A stretch of DNA of 64,000 nucleotides, taken from Actinopolymorpha sp. NPDC004070. Its GTDB lineage: Bacteria > Actinomycetota > Actinomycetes > Propionibacteriales > Actinopolymorphaceae. Below are positions 51,908 to 61,091 of this stretch, one piece after another (within the stretch, counting starts at the first letter, position 1; every line of letters begins with the position of its first letter). The stretch is taken from contig NZ_JBEXMJ010000021.1 in NCBI RefSeq assembly GCF_040610475.1, forward strand, positions 1 to 64,000, given 5' to 3'. The notes beneath the pieces were generated by a model. The model did not search any database. It was not told the DNA's origin and saw nothing but the letters and a program-made list of their open reading frames with translations. A program made the translations under genes and the position numbers.

Positions 51908-52903
51908 TCAGCCGCGGGCGTCCCACCAGCGGAGTACGCGCGACGCCCGCAGCGTGTTCCATCTGCTCGGGCGGCCGTCGCCGTCCTCCAGCCGGAAGTG
52001 CACGGCGCCGGGGTGGGTGTTCTCCAGCAGCCAGGTGCCGTCGGCCTGACGCCTGGACCGTAGGAGCTCGATCGGCTCGTCGAGCCGCGGGTCCCTGACG
52101 TTGGCCGAGCGGAAGTACTCGAGCCCACGCAGGACGTCGTAGCGCCATCTGGTTGGGAAGGAGAACCTCAGCCAGGTGTCGACGGCCACCTCGCCCGTGC
52201 TCTTCCGGCGGAAGAGTGAACGATCGAGCAGGTACTCCTCACCGGCGCGGCGGGCAGCCTCGGATTCGGCCGACCCGCCGGTGGCGCGTTCGTACTCCAG
52301 CAGTCCCTCCAGCACGCAGATCGTCGAGTGGAACGACGACACGGCGGCGCCCTTCTCCGTCCAGCAGTTCCACCCACCGTCGGCGAGCTGGTCGGTGAGC
52401 AGGCGGGTGACGAGCCGGTCCACGTCGGCCCCGAAGTACGCGCCGAGGGTCACGGTGCGGCCGTTGATGCACGGCTCGACCTCACCGTCGAAGAACGGGC
52501 CGCCGTTGTACTCCCATCGGCAGTGAGCGGCGACCAGCGAGGTCATCTCGCGCGCGGTCCGGGACGCCGGGTCGAGTCCGAAGTCGTACAGCTCCATCAT
52601 GGCCGGCAGGGTCGCCGTCCACGGTTGGCCGCCCTGCGCCGGTTGCTCGCCGCGCCCGCGGCCCGGGAAGCACGCTCCACCCATCCACTGGCCGTCCCGG
52701 TCGCGGGCGGCCAGCAACCGCGCGCCCCAGCCCTCCTCCGCCACCCGGGCACGCTCCACGGCCACGGCGTCGGCGGGCGCGGCGGTCAGGTCCCGCAGGA
52801 CCTGCCAGCGCAGCGCCGGGTCGGAGTCGAGCAGCCAGTCGATCGGGGGCTCTCCCGCGACGTGCGGTGCGCGAGGAGTATCGGCCGGTGCGCTGTCGTT
52901 CAT
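51908..52903 (-). CDS. Hypothetical protein with squalene-cyclase-like helical repeats
   Basis: A 331-residue protein with a mostly alpha-helical toroid-like pattern: IDWLLDSDPALRWQVLRDLT, TATLPAMMELYDFGLDP, LTDQLADGGWNCWTE, FHSTICVLEGLLEYERAT and RRQADGTWLLENTHPGAVHF. QADGGW-type repeats resemble prenyltransferase/squalene-cyclase modules, without a DxDD catalytic motif. ATG 52903 is chosen although a longer frame is open. Function unknown. Confidence 0.7.
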   Translation of the reverse strand: MNDSAPADTPRAPHVAGEPPIDWLLDSDPALRWQVLRDLTAAPADAVAVERARVAEEGWGARLLAARDRDGQWMGGACFPGRGRGEQPAQGGQPWTATLPAMMELYDFGLDPASRTAREMTSLVAAHCRWEYNGGPFFDGEVEPCINGRTVTLGAYFGADVDRLVTRLLTDQLADGGWNCWTEKGAAVSSFHSTICVLEGLLEYERATGGSAESEAARRAGEEYLLDRSLFRRKSTGEVAVDTWLRFSFPTRWRYDVLRGLEYFRSANVRDPRLDEPIELLRSRRQADGTWLLENTHPGAVHFRLEDGDGRPSRWNTLRASRVLRWWDARG

Positions 52904-52969
52904 GCCGGCCAAGCTATCGCCTGTTCCGGACGACCGGCTGCCGCAACCAGCGGAGATTTCCTCGAACCC

Positions 52970-53322
52970 GATCCGTCCTCCGGCGGCCGGGCAGGCGACG
53001 CTGGACGCGCTGCAGGAACTGCCCGACATCGGCCCGGACGCACCGATCGGCTACGCCGGCGGCGTGTCCTTGGGCACCGCGATCGGGGTTCCGTTGACCG
53101 CGGCCGAACCCAGGATCGCCGCAGCCGTCTTCGGAGGCGGTACCGATCCAGTTTCTGCTGCCGTGGGACGACGAGTACGTCGACCGTCAATCCGCTCTTG
53201 CGTTGTTCGACGCCTTCGCCTCGGGGAAGAAGACGTTGCACGCCAACCCCGGCGATCACCGCCGCATTCGCTGGGTCGGGCTGGACAAGGAGTTCCTGGC
53301 CCGGCACCTGGGACCACGCTGG
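52970..53322 (+). pseudogene. Remnant of an alpha/beta hydrolase (dienelactone hydrolase-like)
   Basis: Fragments in two frames. The first (from about 52970) reads ATLDALQELPDIGPDAPIGY, then GVSLGTAIGVPLTAAEPRIA, carrying the nucleophile-elbow region with Gly-x-Ser-x-Gly degraded. A frame change at about 53140-53150 leads to IQFLLPWDDEYVDRQSALAL and FDAFASGKKTLHANPGDHRR ending FLARHLG. The upstream core and about 30 residues between the parts are missing. The two frames and the missing N-terminus indicate a decayed gene. Confidence 0.75.
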
Positions 53323-53347
53323 CCACGCCGGCCCCGCGGGAGGTTCG

Positions 53348-54391
53348 TCAGCGCTCGGGATCTCGCAGTGAGGTGGGGGAGAGGAACGACTGGAGCAGGT
53401 CGTCACCGACGTCCGATGTCCGCCGCGCGATCCCGGCCAGGAGGTCGGCGACCTGGACCCGCGGATCGTCGCGGGAGTCGACGGTCACCAGCCCGGCGAA
53501 CGGCGAGTCCCTGGCCGACAGTTCCTCGCCCTCGCTCGCGTCGGCGGCCGGCGGGTCGGCCCCGTACGCAAGCATCTGCTGGAGTCGCCGCAACCGTCCG
53601 GCCGTGAGGGCGCTCTGCTCGTCGTGGATCACCAGCACCCGTCGACGGCCGCCACTCCAGAACAGGACGGTCTCGGCCAGCGCCGGCAGCATCGGTTCCA
53701 GCGGCGGCGGGATCGAGCGGTCCTCGTGGGCCAGCCTTATCAGGATCTCCCACACCCGCGCGGGAGTGAGCCCGTCGAGGACCGCTTCGGCGTCCGCGCC
53801 GAGCCCTGCTCCGGCGAGTGAGTCGCGCGCCTGGAAGAAGCCTTCCATCGCGCTGCGGTCGGGCTGGTGCTTCCTCTTCGTACGGACCAGGTTGACGAAG
53901 GCCGTGAGGAAGGCACTCCACTCGCGAACCCCCGTCCGCCCTGCCCGCCCCGCCCGGTACAGCGCGAGGGCGGCCGGGCGGTTCGCCTGGCTCAGCCGGG
54001 TGCCCGCCGCGTAGGTCGGCTCGACCAGGAACAGGTCGACGATGCGGGTAACGAGGAAGTACTCCTTGTCGACCAGGTGGACGTGGGCCCGGCCACTCAG
54101 CTTCATCAGAAGCCATTCCAGGGCTTCACCCGACCGCGCACTCCGCAGGAATCTCCCGCTCTTGAACTCGTTGAGTGACCACCTGGACCCCGATCGCAGC
54201 GACCGGAGAAGGTCGTCGGCCTCCTCGACCCTCAGGTCCACGCTGGCGTGGGTGAACAGCGGGGTGACCGTGTCCAGCAGGTTGGTGCCGGAGAACCCGG
54301 ACTCGTCGCAGGCGATCTCCACGACGGCGCCGCCGACCTCCTCGGCCGGCGGCAGCCCGCCCTGTGGGGGCAGCCTCTGGTCCTTCAGCAC
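53348..54391 (-). CDS. DUF3800-like hypothetical protein
   Basis: A 347-residue protein with DUF3800-type opening VVEIACDESGFSGTNLLDTV, followed by helical segments (SGEALEWLLMKLSGRAHVHL, VREWSAFLTAFVNLVRTKRK) and a C-terminal DDPRVQVADLLAGIARRTSD, the family's conserved end. The acidic residues suggest an RNase H-like nuclease core. GTG 54391 is the likely start; no ribosome binding site is seen. Function unknown. Confidence 0.6.
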   Translation of the reverse strand: MLKDQRLPPQGGLPPAEEVGGAVVEIACDESGFSGTNLLDTVTPLFTHASVDLRVEEADDLLRSLRSGSRWSLNEFKSGRFLRSARSGEALEWLLMKLSGRAHVHLVDKEYFLVTRIVDLFLVEPTYAAGTRLSQANRPAALALYRAGRAGRTGVREWSAFLTAFVNLVRTKRKHQPDRSAMEGFFQARDSLAGAGLGADAEAVLDGLTPARVWEILIRLAHEDRSIPPPLEPMLPALAETVLFWSGGRRRVLVIHDEQSALTAGRLRRLQQMLAYGADPPAADASEGEELSARDSPFAGLVTVDSRDDPRVQVADLLAGIARRTSDVGDDLLQSFLSPTSLRDPER

Positions 54392-54518
54392 GGGCCCATG
54401 CTCGCGCGCGCCCGGGCTTCGCACCACCCGGTTTGTGTTCCACCCCGATGTCGTCCGGATTCTGTGCGACTCTGCACGGCGTACGGTGACCGCCTGACCG
54501 AGACCGTGAGGACCCCTC

Positions 54519-55082
54519 ATGGGCGAGTACGTGATCAGCCCGCTCGACCCGGACACCTGGGACGGGTTCGCCCGGATGGTGGAGCGGCACAACGGTGTGT
54601 TCGGCGGCTGCTGGTGCACGTGGTTCCACACCATGAGTGCCGACAAGGAACGCACCTATGAGGCCAACCGGTCCCTCAAGCGTCTACTCGTCGACGAGGG
54701 ACGGGCCCATTCGGCGCTGGTGTACGACGACGCCGAGGTGGTCGCATGGTGCCAGTTCGGAACCCCGGCGGATCTGCCGAACATCTACCACCGCAAGCAG
54801 TACGACGCCGAACTCGACGTCGTTCCCGACTACCGGATCACCTGTATCTTCGTGGACAAGCGCTACCGGCGCCGTGGGCTCTCGGCGGTCGCCCTGCAAG
54901 GGGCCCTCGACCTGATCGCGGTGTCGGGCGGCGGAGTGGTCGAGGGATACCCGCACCACACCGGCGGGGCGAAGAAGTCGGTGCTCTACAACGGCACCCG
55001 GGCACTGTTCGAACGGGCGGGTTTCGAGTACGTCCGCAGCAAGGGCGTCGGAAACTGCGTCATGCGCCGCGCCGTGCCCTGA
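54519..55082 (+). CDS. GNAT-family N-acetyltransferase
   Basis: A 187-residue acetyltransferase. The central strand-loop ITCIFVDKRYRRRGLSAVAL has the R/Q-x-x-G-x-G/A-type acetyl-CoA signature (RRRGLS), and VEGYPHHTGGAKKSVLYNGT with FERAGFEYVRSKG closes the fold. ATG 54519 has GAGG 8 nt upstream. Substrate unknown. Confidence 0.88.
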   Translation: MGEYVISPLDPDTWDGFARMVERHNGVFGGCWCTWFHTMSADKERTYEANRSLKRLLVDEGRAHSALVYDDAEVVAWCQFGTPADLPNIYHRKQYDAELDVVPDYRITCIFVDKRYRRRGLSAVALQGALDLIAVSGGGVVEGYPHHTGGAKKSVLYNGTRALFERAGFEYVRSKGVGNCVMRRAVP

Positions 55083-55209
55083 ACCCCGCGCCGACAACCG
55101 CGTCCGGACTCTGGATCGACGCCGGTCCTGGTAGTACCGTTCGAGGGCACATTGCAGTTCCTTGGTGGTTTCGTGGGAGAACGATGACCGCACTGGCCGG
55201 TAGGAACCT

Positions 55210-57693
55210 GTGTGCGGTGCCGACGACTCGCCCGCCGGCGCGGCCACAGTGAGCAAGCTCGACCCGACCCTGCTCGGCATCCTCGCGCGCAGACGGGACG
55301 CGACGAGGCGGCCACGCGCTGCGCGAGCGGCGGAGGAGGAGTCCTTCGAGCCGCGGCAGACACCGGACACGGTGCACGTCATGGTGAAGTTCACCGGTGA
55401 CGTGGACGACCTGCGTGCGCTCGGGTTCGAGCCCCTGAGCCTGAGGACCCACCCGACCGAGGGCTGGACGATCGCCGCCGGCCCCATGCCCACCGACCGG
55501 CTCCCCGACCTCGACGACCTCGACCACGTGGTCAAGGTCGAGGCGTCCCGGCCGATGCGCCCCGAGCTGGACCGGAGCGTTCCCGAGATCCGAGCCAAGC
55601 AGCTCCACGACGGATCCCCGTCGTTCACCGGCGCGGGTGTCGTCGTCGGTGTCATCGACTCGGGCATCGATTGGTTTCACCACAGCTTCCGCAAGCCGGA
55701 CGGCACCAGCCGCATCCTCGGTATCTGGGACCAGACGCTGGTCGCCCAGGCCGGGGAGAGCGCGCCCGCCGCATTCCCCGGAATGGGTGTGGAGTACACC
55801 AAGGCCCACATCGACGCGGCGCTCGCCGGCACGGGAACCGTCCGTACGAAGGACAAGGACGACGGTCACGGCACCCACGTCGCGGGCATCGCCGCGGGGG
55901 ACGGCTCCCAGTCCGGCAACTGCTCGGGCGCGTTCACGTACGTCGGTGTCGCTCCGGGGGCCGACATCATCATCGTCGTCAACACCGCGGAGACCGACGC
56001 GCTCGGGGAGTCGGTCAACCTCGTTCACGCCCTGGACTTCATCTGGGACCACCCCGGCGTGGCCGGACGCCCCGTTGTCATCAACCTCAGCCAGGGCGAC
56101 AACCTGGGCGCGCACGACGGCACCGCCCTCGTCGAGCAGATGATCGACCTGGACCTCCTACTCCACGACGGGCACATGGTGGTCAAGTCGGCGGGCAACG
56201 AGGGAGAGGCCGACCACCACGCCCAGGTCACGATCGCGGCCGGTGCAAGCACGGACGTGCCGGTGCACATGCCCTCAGGTGACCGTTTCTCGCGGTTCGC
56301 GGAGATGTGGTACGCCGGTGCAGGCTCGGTACGCTGCACGGTCCTCGCTCCCTCCGTACGCGGTGCCCCGCCGACGAGCCCCGCCGTCGATCCCGGCAAC
56401 GCCACGCCCTGGACGGTCGACTCCACCCTGCCGGCCAACCGGCAGACGGTCGTCCGCATCGACTCCCGCACCGCCGACCCCGACAACAACGACAGGTCGA
56501 TCCACATCGAGTGGGACCCCGCGGCGAAGGCGAACATCCCCGCGGGGGAGTGGAAGTTGCGGCTCGCCAACACCGGCGCCGTCCCGGTCACCGTCCACAT
56601 GTGGCTCGAACGCGGAAGCGGGCCGGTGTTCGGCAGCGGAGAGGCCTCGAGGGCCGGGACGATCAGCATCCCCGGAACGGCGCGCTCGGTCATCACGGTC
56701 GGCGCGTACTCCCAGAGCGGCTTCCTCTTCTTCAACTGGAGCGGGAAGGTCGCCGGATTCTCCAGCCGTGGGGCGACGAGGGACGGACGGACCAAGCCCG
56801 ACGTCTCCGCCCCCGGCGTCGCCATCAAGTCGGCGAAGTCGAACGTACGACCCAACTGCTGCTGCGACTGCTGCCGGGACTTCTACGTCGACATGGACGG
56901 CACCAGCATGGCCGCACCGCACGTGACAGGAGTGGTGGCACTGATGTACCAGAAGAACCCACGCCTGAAAGCGTCGGACGTACGCCGGCACATCATGGAG
57001 ACCGCCCGGGTTCCCGACGGCCTCACCCCGGCAGACCTGCCCAACAACGACTACGGCGCCGGCAAGGTGGACGCCGCCGCCGCGGTGGCAGCGGTGCCGC
57101 CACCAGGCGCGCCCGTGCACGCTCCGGAGGATCGAGAGCGCGAGTCGCCCGGGCCGGATCCGCACGAGCTGCACGCCCCGGTCGCCCGAGCCGGTCGAGG
57201 TGCGCAGGAGGGGGAGGACGGCCGGGGCGGAGAGCCGAAGGCCCGTTGGGCACACACGTCTCGCACACCCCGCACACCGCGCGCCCTCCGTACGGCGGAC
57301 ATCGCGGCGCCGCTGCTGGCCGCCCTGCACACGCGCCTGCTGGCCGTACCCTCCGGGGAGGGGTGGGCCGCGGACGTCAGCCGCCACTTCAGTGAGGTAC
57401 GCGGGCTGATCAACCACAACAGGCGAGTCGCGGTCACCTGGCACCGGATGCAGGGACCGGCGCTCGTCGCGTCTCTCGCGCACCAGGTGGCCGGCTCACC
57501 CGGCGGGGTCGCGCTTCCAGCCGTCTCCGCGGCGGACCTCGCCCGGCGCGTCGGCGCATTCCTCGACGCGCTCGAGCGGCACGGCTCGACGGACCTTGCC
57601 GACTCGATACGACGGCGACGACCCGAGATCCTGGCGGTCGGTGCGGTCGACCTCCTCCACCTGCTGGCCGGGGCCGCCCGGCCGGCCGCCTGA
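55210..57693 (+). CDS. S8-family (subtilisin-like) peptidase with Cys cluster, no signal peptide
   Basis: An 827-residue subtilase. The triad is Asp150 (GVIDSGIDW), His220 (DDGHGTHVAGIAAG) and Ser566 (DGTSMAAPHVTG), with the oxyanion Asn in SAGNEGE. Residues 550-555 are Cys-Cys-Cys-Asp-Cys-Cys just before the serine. Residues about 60-115 look like a propeptide/inhibitor-I9-like region. An insertion of about 150 residues separates the Asn and Ser regions. The C-terminal 190 residues form a helical extension not typical of subtilases. No signal peptide is visible from GTG 55210 (or GTG 55249). The gene leads a run of large genes, starting 11 nt before the DUF6603 gene. Confidence 0.9.
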   Translation: MCGADDSPAGAATVSKLDPTLLGILARRRDATRRPRAARAAEEESFEPRQTPDTVHVMVKFTGDVDDLRALGFEPLSLRTHPTEGWTIAAGPMPTDRLPDLDDLDHVVKVEASRPMRPELDRSVPEIRAKQLHDGSPSFTGAGVVVGVIDSGIDWFHHSFRKPDGTSRILGIWDQTLVAQAGESAPAAFPGMGVEYTKAHIDAALAGTGTVRTKDKDDGHGTHVAGIAAGDGSQSGNCSGAFTYVGVAPGADIIIVVNTAETDALGESVNLVHALDFIWDHPGVAGRPVVINLSQGDNLGAHDGTALVEQMIDLDLLLHDGHMVVKSAGNEGEADHHAQVTIAAGASTDVPVHMPSGDRFSRFAEMWYAGAGSVRCTVLAPSVRGAPPTSPAVDPGNATPWTVDSTLPANRQTVVRIDSRTADPDNNDRSIHIEWDPAAKANIPAGEWKLRLANTGAVPVTVHMWLERGSGPVFGSGEASRAGTISIPGTARSVITVGAYSQSGFLFFNWSGKVAGFSSRGATRDGRTKPDVSAPGVAIKSAKSNVRPNCCCDCCRDFYVDMDGTSMAAPHVTGVVALMYQKNPRLKASDVRRHIMETARVPDGLTPADLPNNDYGAGKVDAAAAVAAVPPPGAPVHAPEDRERESPGPDPHELHAPVARAGRGAQEGEDGRGGEPKARWAHTSRTPRTPRALRTADIAAPLLAALHTRLLAVPSGEGWAADVSRHFSEVRGLINHNRRVAVTWHRMQGPALVASLAHQVAGSPGGVALPAVSAADLARRVGAFLDALERHGSTDLADSIRRRRPEILAVGAVDLLHLLAGAARPAA

Positions 57694-57704
57694 GGGGAGC
57701 GGGC

Positions 57705-60700
57705 GTGGCCACCAAGGCGGGCACCCTCGAACTCGTTGCCCGTGAGCTCGCCGTGGCACTCGGCGTCCTGGAGGATCGCCTCGCCGACGGTGGTGCCGAC
57801 GACTTCTTCGCCGAGCTGGGCCTGCGGCCACCGGAGGGGCTGACCGCCGTGAGCGGGCTCGCGAACTCCGTCTCCGACGCCGCGCGCCTGGCCGGTGAGC
57901 TCGCACCGCTGGTGGTCGACCTCACCGCGGCCATCGACGCGGAGGACGTCGCGTCCATCGTCTCCGTCGGCGTGCGGCTTCTCGGCAGGATCGGTGACGT
58001 GCTGGGTGCGGTCGGTGCGGTCGCGGCCGCGGCCGACGCGGCGGCCGGTTCGCTCGGCGGCCTCACTCCCGAACAGCGTGCCGAGGTGCGGGCGTTCGCG
58101 GCCGCTCTGCCCCGCAAGGTGCTCGACCATGTGGTCGTCGAGTACGCCTCCCAGCGCGCCCCCGCGGCGCTGGGTGCGCTGGACGCGCTCGGCCTGGTCG
58201 TACGAGCGCCGGTGAACGACACCGGCGACCCGCTGCACCCCGCCCACGAGCGGCGTGAGCTCCACCCCGAACGCCTGCCCGACCTGCTGCGCGACCCGGG
58301 CGAGTACTTCCGCGCGGTGTACGGCTGGGGTGAGGCCGGGTTCGACGGGGTGGCGCTGTTCGAGGCGCTGCAGCGCTACATCGAACGGGACATGATGATG
58401 CCGGCCGTGCTGCTGCGCCCGCCCGGTGAGCCGCCGTTGCTCGAGGCGTACATCGTGGGTCTTCGGGTCGACACCGCGACCGCGCCGCCCAGCGTGACGG
58501 CCGACATCCGGTTCGGCGCGGGCCAGACGTTCACCCGCACCTATCCGCTCAAGGAGCCGTGGCAGATCCGGGTCGAGGCGACCGGCGCCTTCGCCGCCGA
58601 CGTCCGGGGCCGGATCAGTCCGCCGTTCGACGTCACGCTCACCCCGCCGGGCGGCACCGTCGAGGTGGACGTGTCGGCGGGGCTCGTCGCGGACGCCGGG
58701 GGCGCGCCGATGCTGCTGCTCGGTGCTGCCGGTGGCACCCGGGTCGAGGCCACCCGCGTCTCGCTGACGTTCGGGTTCGACGCCTCGTGGGACCCGGTGG
58801 CGAACCAGGCCGGTGCGATGCCCGAGGTCACCGCCGAGATCCGCGACGGGCGGCTCGTCCTCTCCCTCGGCGGCGCGGACGGTTTCCTCGCCAGCGTGCT
58901 TCCGTCCGCGCTGGAGGTCGAGCTCGACCTGAACGCCGTCTGGGATCCTGGGAAGGGGCTGCGGGCGACCGGGGGCGCGGGGCTGGAGGTCGAGGTGCCA
59001 CTGGCGCTGGACGTCGGCCCGGCCCGGATCGAGCGGATGGCGCTGCGGTTCGTGGTCACCGACGACGGGTTGGCAGTGGAGGCGCGGGCTGCCGGAGGGA
59101 TCGCCCTCGGCCCCTTCGCCGCCGCCGTCGACGGGGTCGGCGCCGCGATCGACGTGGCGCTGACGCCCGGCAACCTCGGCCCGCTCGACCTCGGCTTCCG
59201 CTTCCTCCCGCCCACCGGGCTGGGCCTCGCGATCGACGCCGGGCCGATCAGCGGCGGCGGTTTCATCAGGTACGACGAACCCACCGGCCGTTACGGCGGC
59301 ACGTTCGAGGTCAAGCTGGGCATCGTCGGCGTGCAGGCCGTCGGGCTGCTCGACACCCGGATGCCCGGTGGCGGGCGCGGCTTCGCGCTGCTGGTGCTCA
59401 TGCGTGCGTCGTTCCCGCCCATCCAGTTGGGCTTCGGGTTCGCGCTGTCGGCGGTCGGTGGCCTGGTCGCGCTGAACCGCCAGATGGACGTGGACGCGCT
59501 GCGCTCGCGGATGGCCACCGGAACCGCCGGCCGGATCCTCGCCCCGGAGGACCCGGTACGCAACGCTCCCGTGCTGCTCGCCGACCTCGCGGCGGTCTTT
59601 CCCCCGGCCCAGGGCGTGGTGGTCGTCGGGCCCACCCTGCAACTGTCGTGGGCGGAGCTGGTGCGGTTCGACATCGGCGTGTTCATCGAGCTGCCCGGGC
59701 CGCGGAAGGTGGTGCTGCTCGGCTCGGCGCGGGCGGGTATCGACAACCCCTCCGGCGGACGTCCGTACCTCCAGATCCGGCTCGACATCCTCGGCGTGGT
59801 GGACTTCGCCGCGCAGACGCTGTCGTTCGACGCGGTGCTGGTCGACAGCCACCTGCTGGAGATCCTCGAACTCACCGGCGGCGCTGCGTTTCGCATGTCG
59901 TGGGGCGCCGAGCCGTACGTCGTCCTCTCCGTCGGCGGGTTCCATCCCTCGTACTCGCCCGCGCCCATGGTGCTGCCGGCCAGTCTCACCCGGGTGGCGA
60001 TGGTGCGAGGAACGCCCCAGGACTTCCTCTACTTCCGGTTCGAGGGCTACTTCGCGGTCACGACCAACACGCTGCAGTTCGGCGCCTCCGTCGAGGTCGT
60101 CGTCAGCGTCGGCAGCTTCAACATCCGCGGCTTCCTCGGCTTCGACGCACTGATCCGCTTCCAGCCGTTCCACTTCCAGTTCACCATCGCCGCCTCGGTC
60201 AAGGTCCGCTACAAGAGCCGCAACCTGGGCGGGCTGACGCTGCGCGGCGAACTCAGCGGGCCGGGGCCGGTGGTGTTCCGCGGCAAGGTCTGCTTCGAGA
60301 TCCTGTGGTTCGACATCTGCTTCGAGGAGACATTCAGGCTCGGTTCGTCGGTGCCGCCGGCGGTCACCCCGGTCGCGTCGGCGGTCGCCGAGCTGGCCGG
60401 CGAACTGGCCGAGCCGGGCAACATCCACGCCGTGGGCGGTACGGACACCCGCGTCACCGTCGAGCCCGCGACCGACACCTCGCTGCCGGTCGTCTCACCG
60501 CTCGGGCAGGCGGCCTGGAGCCAGGAGCGGGCACCGCTGGACCTGCTGCTGCAGCGGTTCGAGGGCGCGCCGCTGATCCGGCCGGAGAGCGTGACCGCGG
60601 CCGGCCCGCTGGTGACCGCCCGTGAGGTCGACTGGTTCGCCCCCGGCTCGTTCGCCGAGCTCAAGGACGCGGACGCACTCAACCGCCGGGCGTTCGAGCG

Positions 60701-61067
60701 GCTGGCGGGCGGAGTGCGGATCGGGCAGGACGGCACCGCCGACGGGCCGGACGCGCAGCTCACCGTCACGGTCAAGGTCATCCGGTTGCCCGCTCCGCCG
60801 TCCTTCCTGACGGCGCTCGCGATGCCGGCCTGGCTGATGCGCGCCACGGCCGGGCGGCTCGGCGCCGTGGAGCGGGACGTGGTGAAGCCCGCGCTCGGCG
60901 TACGGGACGAGACGTGGGCCGTGCACGGCAACGACGGTGCGGTCATCGCGGACGGGTTGTCGCAGGCACAGGCGCACCAACTGGCAACGGTCGGCGCGGC
61001 GGGTGGCGCAGGCACGGGAGTGGCGGCGGTGGCGGCGACCGACACCGTCGCGGCGATGGCGTTCTGA
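57705..61067 (+). CDS. DUF6603-domain giant protein
   Basis: A 1120-residue protein with no signal or membrane segment. The N-terminal 200 residues are Ala/Leu/Val-rich helical (LARRLAVELG-type heptads). The central part is mainly beta. The DUF6603 hallmark lies near residues 740-880: GGFHPSYSPAPMVLP, GYFAVTTNTLQFGASVEVVV, FNIRGFLGFDALIRFQPFHF, GELSGPGPVVFRGKV and EILWFDICFEETF. GTG 57705 has GAGGGGAG upstream. DUF6603 has no known function. It is 24 nt upstream of another large gene on the same strand. Confidence 0.88.
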   Translation: MATKAGTLELVARELAVALGVLEDRLADGGADDFFAELGLRPPEGLTAVSGLANSVSDAARLAGELAPLVVDLTAAIDAEDVASIVSVGVRLLGRIGDVLGAVGAVAAAADAAAGSLGGLTPEQRAEVRAFAAALPRKVLDHVVVEYASQRAPAALGALDALGLVVRAPVNDTGDPLHPAHERRELHPERLPDLLRDPGEYFRAVYGWGEAGFDGVALFEALQRYIERDMMMPAVLLRPPGEPPLLEAYIVGLRVDTATAPPSVTADIRFGAGQTFTRTYPLKEPWQIRVEATGAFAADVRGRISPPFDVTLTPPGGTVEVDVSAGLVADAGGAPMLLLGAAGGTRVEATRVSLTFGFDASWDPVANQAGAMPEVTAEIRDGRLVLSLGGADGFLASVLPSALEVELDLNAVWDPGKGLRATGGAGLEVEVPLALDVGPARIERMALRFVVTDDGLAVEARAAGGIALGPFAAAVDGVGAAIDVALTPGNLGPLDLGFRFLPPTGLGLAIDAGPISGGGFIRYDEPTGRYGGTFEVKLGIVGVQAVGLLDTRMPGGGRGFALLVLMRASFPPIQLGFGFALSAVGGLVALNRQMDVDALRSRMATGTAGRILAPEDPVRNAPVLLADLAAVFPPAQGVVVVGPTLQLSWAELVRFDIGVFIELPGPRKVVLLGSARAGIDNPSGGRPYLQIRLDILGVVDFAAQTLSFDAVLVDSHLLEILELTGGAAFRMSWGAEPYVVLSVGGFHPSYSPAPMVLPASLTRVAMVRGTPQDFLYFRFEGYFAVTTNTLQFGASVEVVVSVGSFNIRGFLGFDALIRFQPFHFQFTIAASVKVRYKSRNLGGLTLRGELSGPGPVVFRGKVCFEILWFDICFEETFRLGSSVPPAVTPVASAVAELAGELAEPGNIHAVGGTDTRVTVEPATDTSLPVVSPLGQAAWSQERAPLDLLLQRFEGAPLIRPESVTAAGPLVTAREVDWFAPGSFAELKDADALNRRAFERLAGGVRIGQDGTADGPDAQLTVTVKVIRLPAPPSFLTALAMPAWLMRATAGRLGAVERDVVKPALGVRDETWAVHGNDGAVIADGLSQAQAHQLATVGAAGGAGTGVAAVAATDTVAAMAF

Positions 61068-61091
61068 CGGAACGGCGAGAGGAGGGGAGCC

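Noticed and set aside
57051..60428. 1125-codon minus-strand frame
   Set aside because: It is the antisense shadow of the subtilase and DUF6603 genes; its translation is Asp/His/Arg-rich with no family-like motif.
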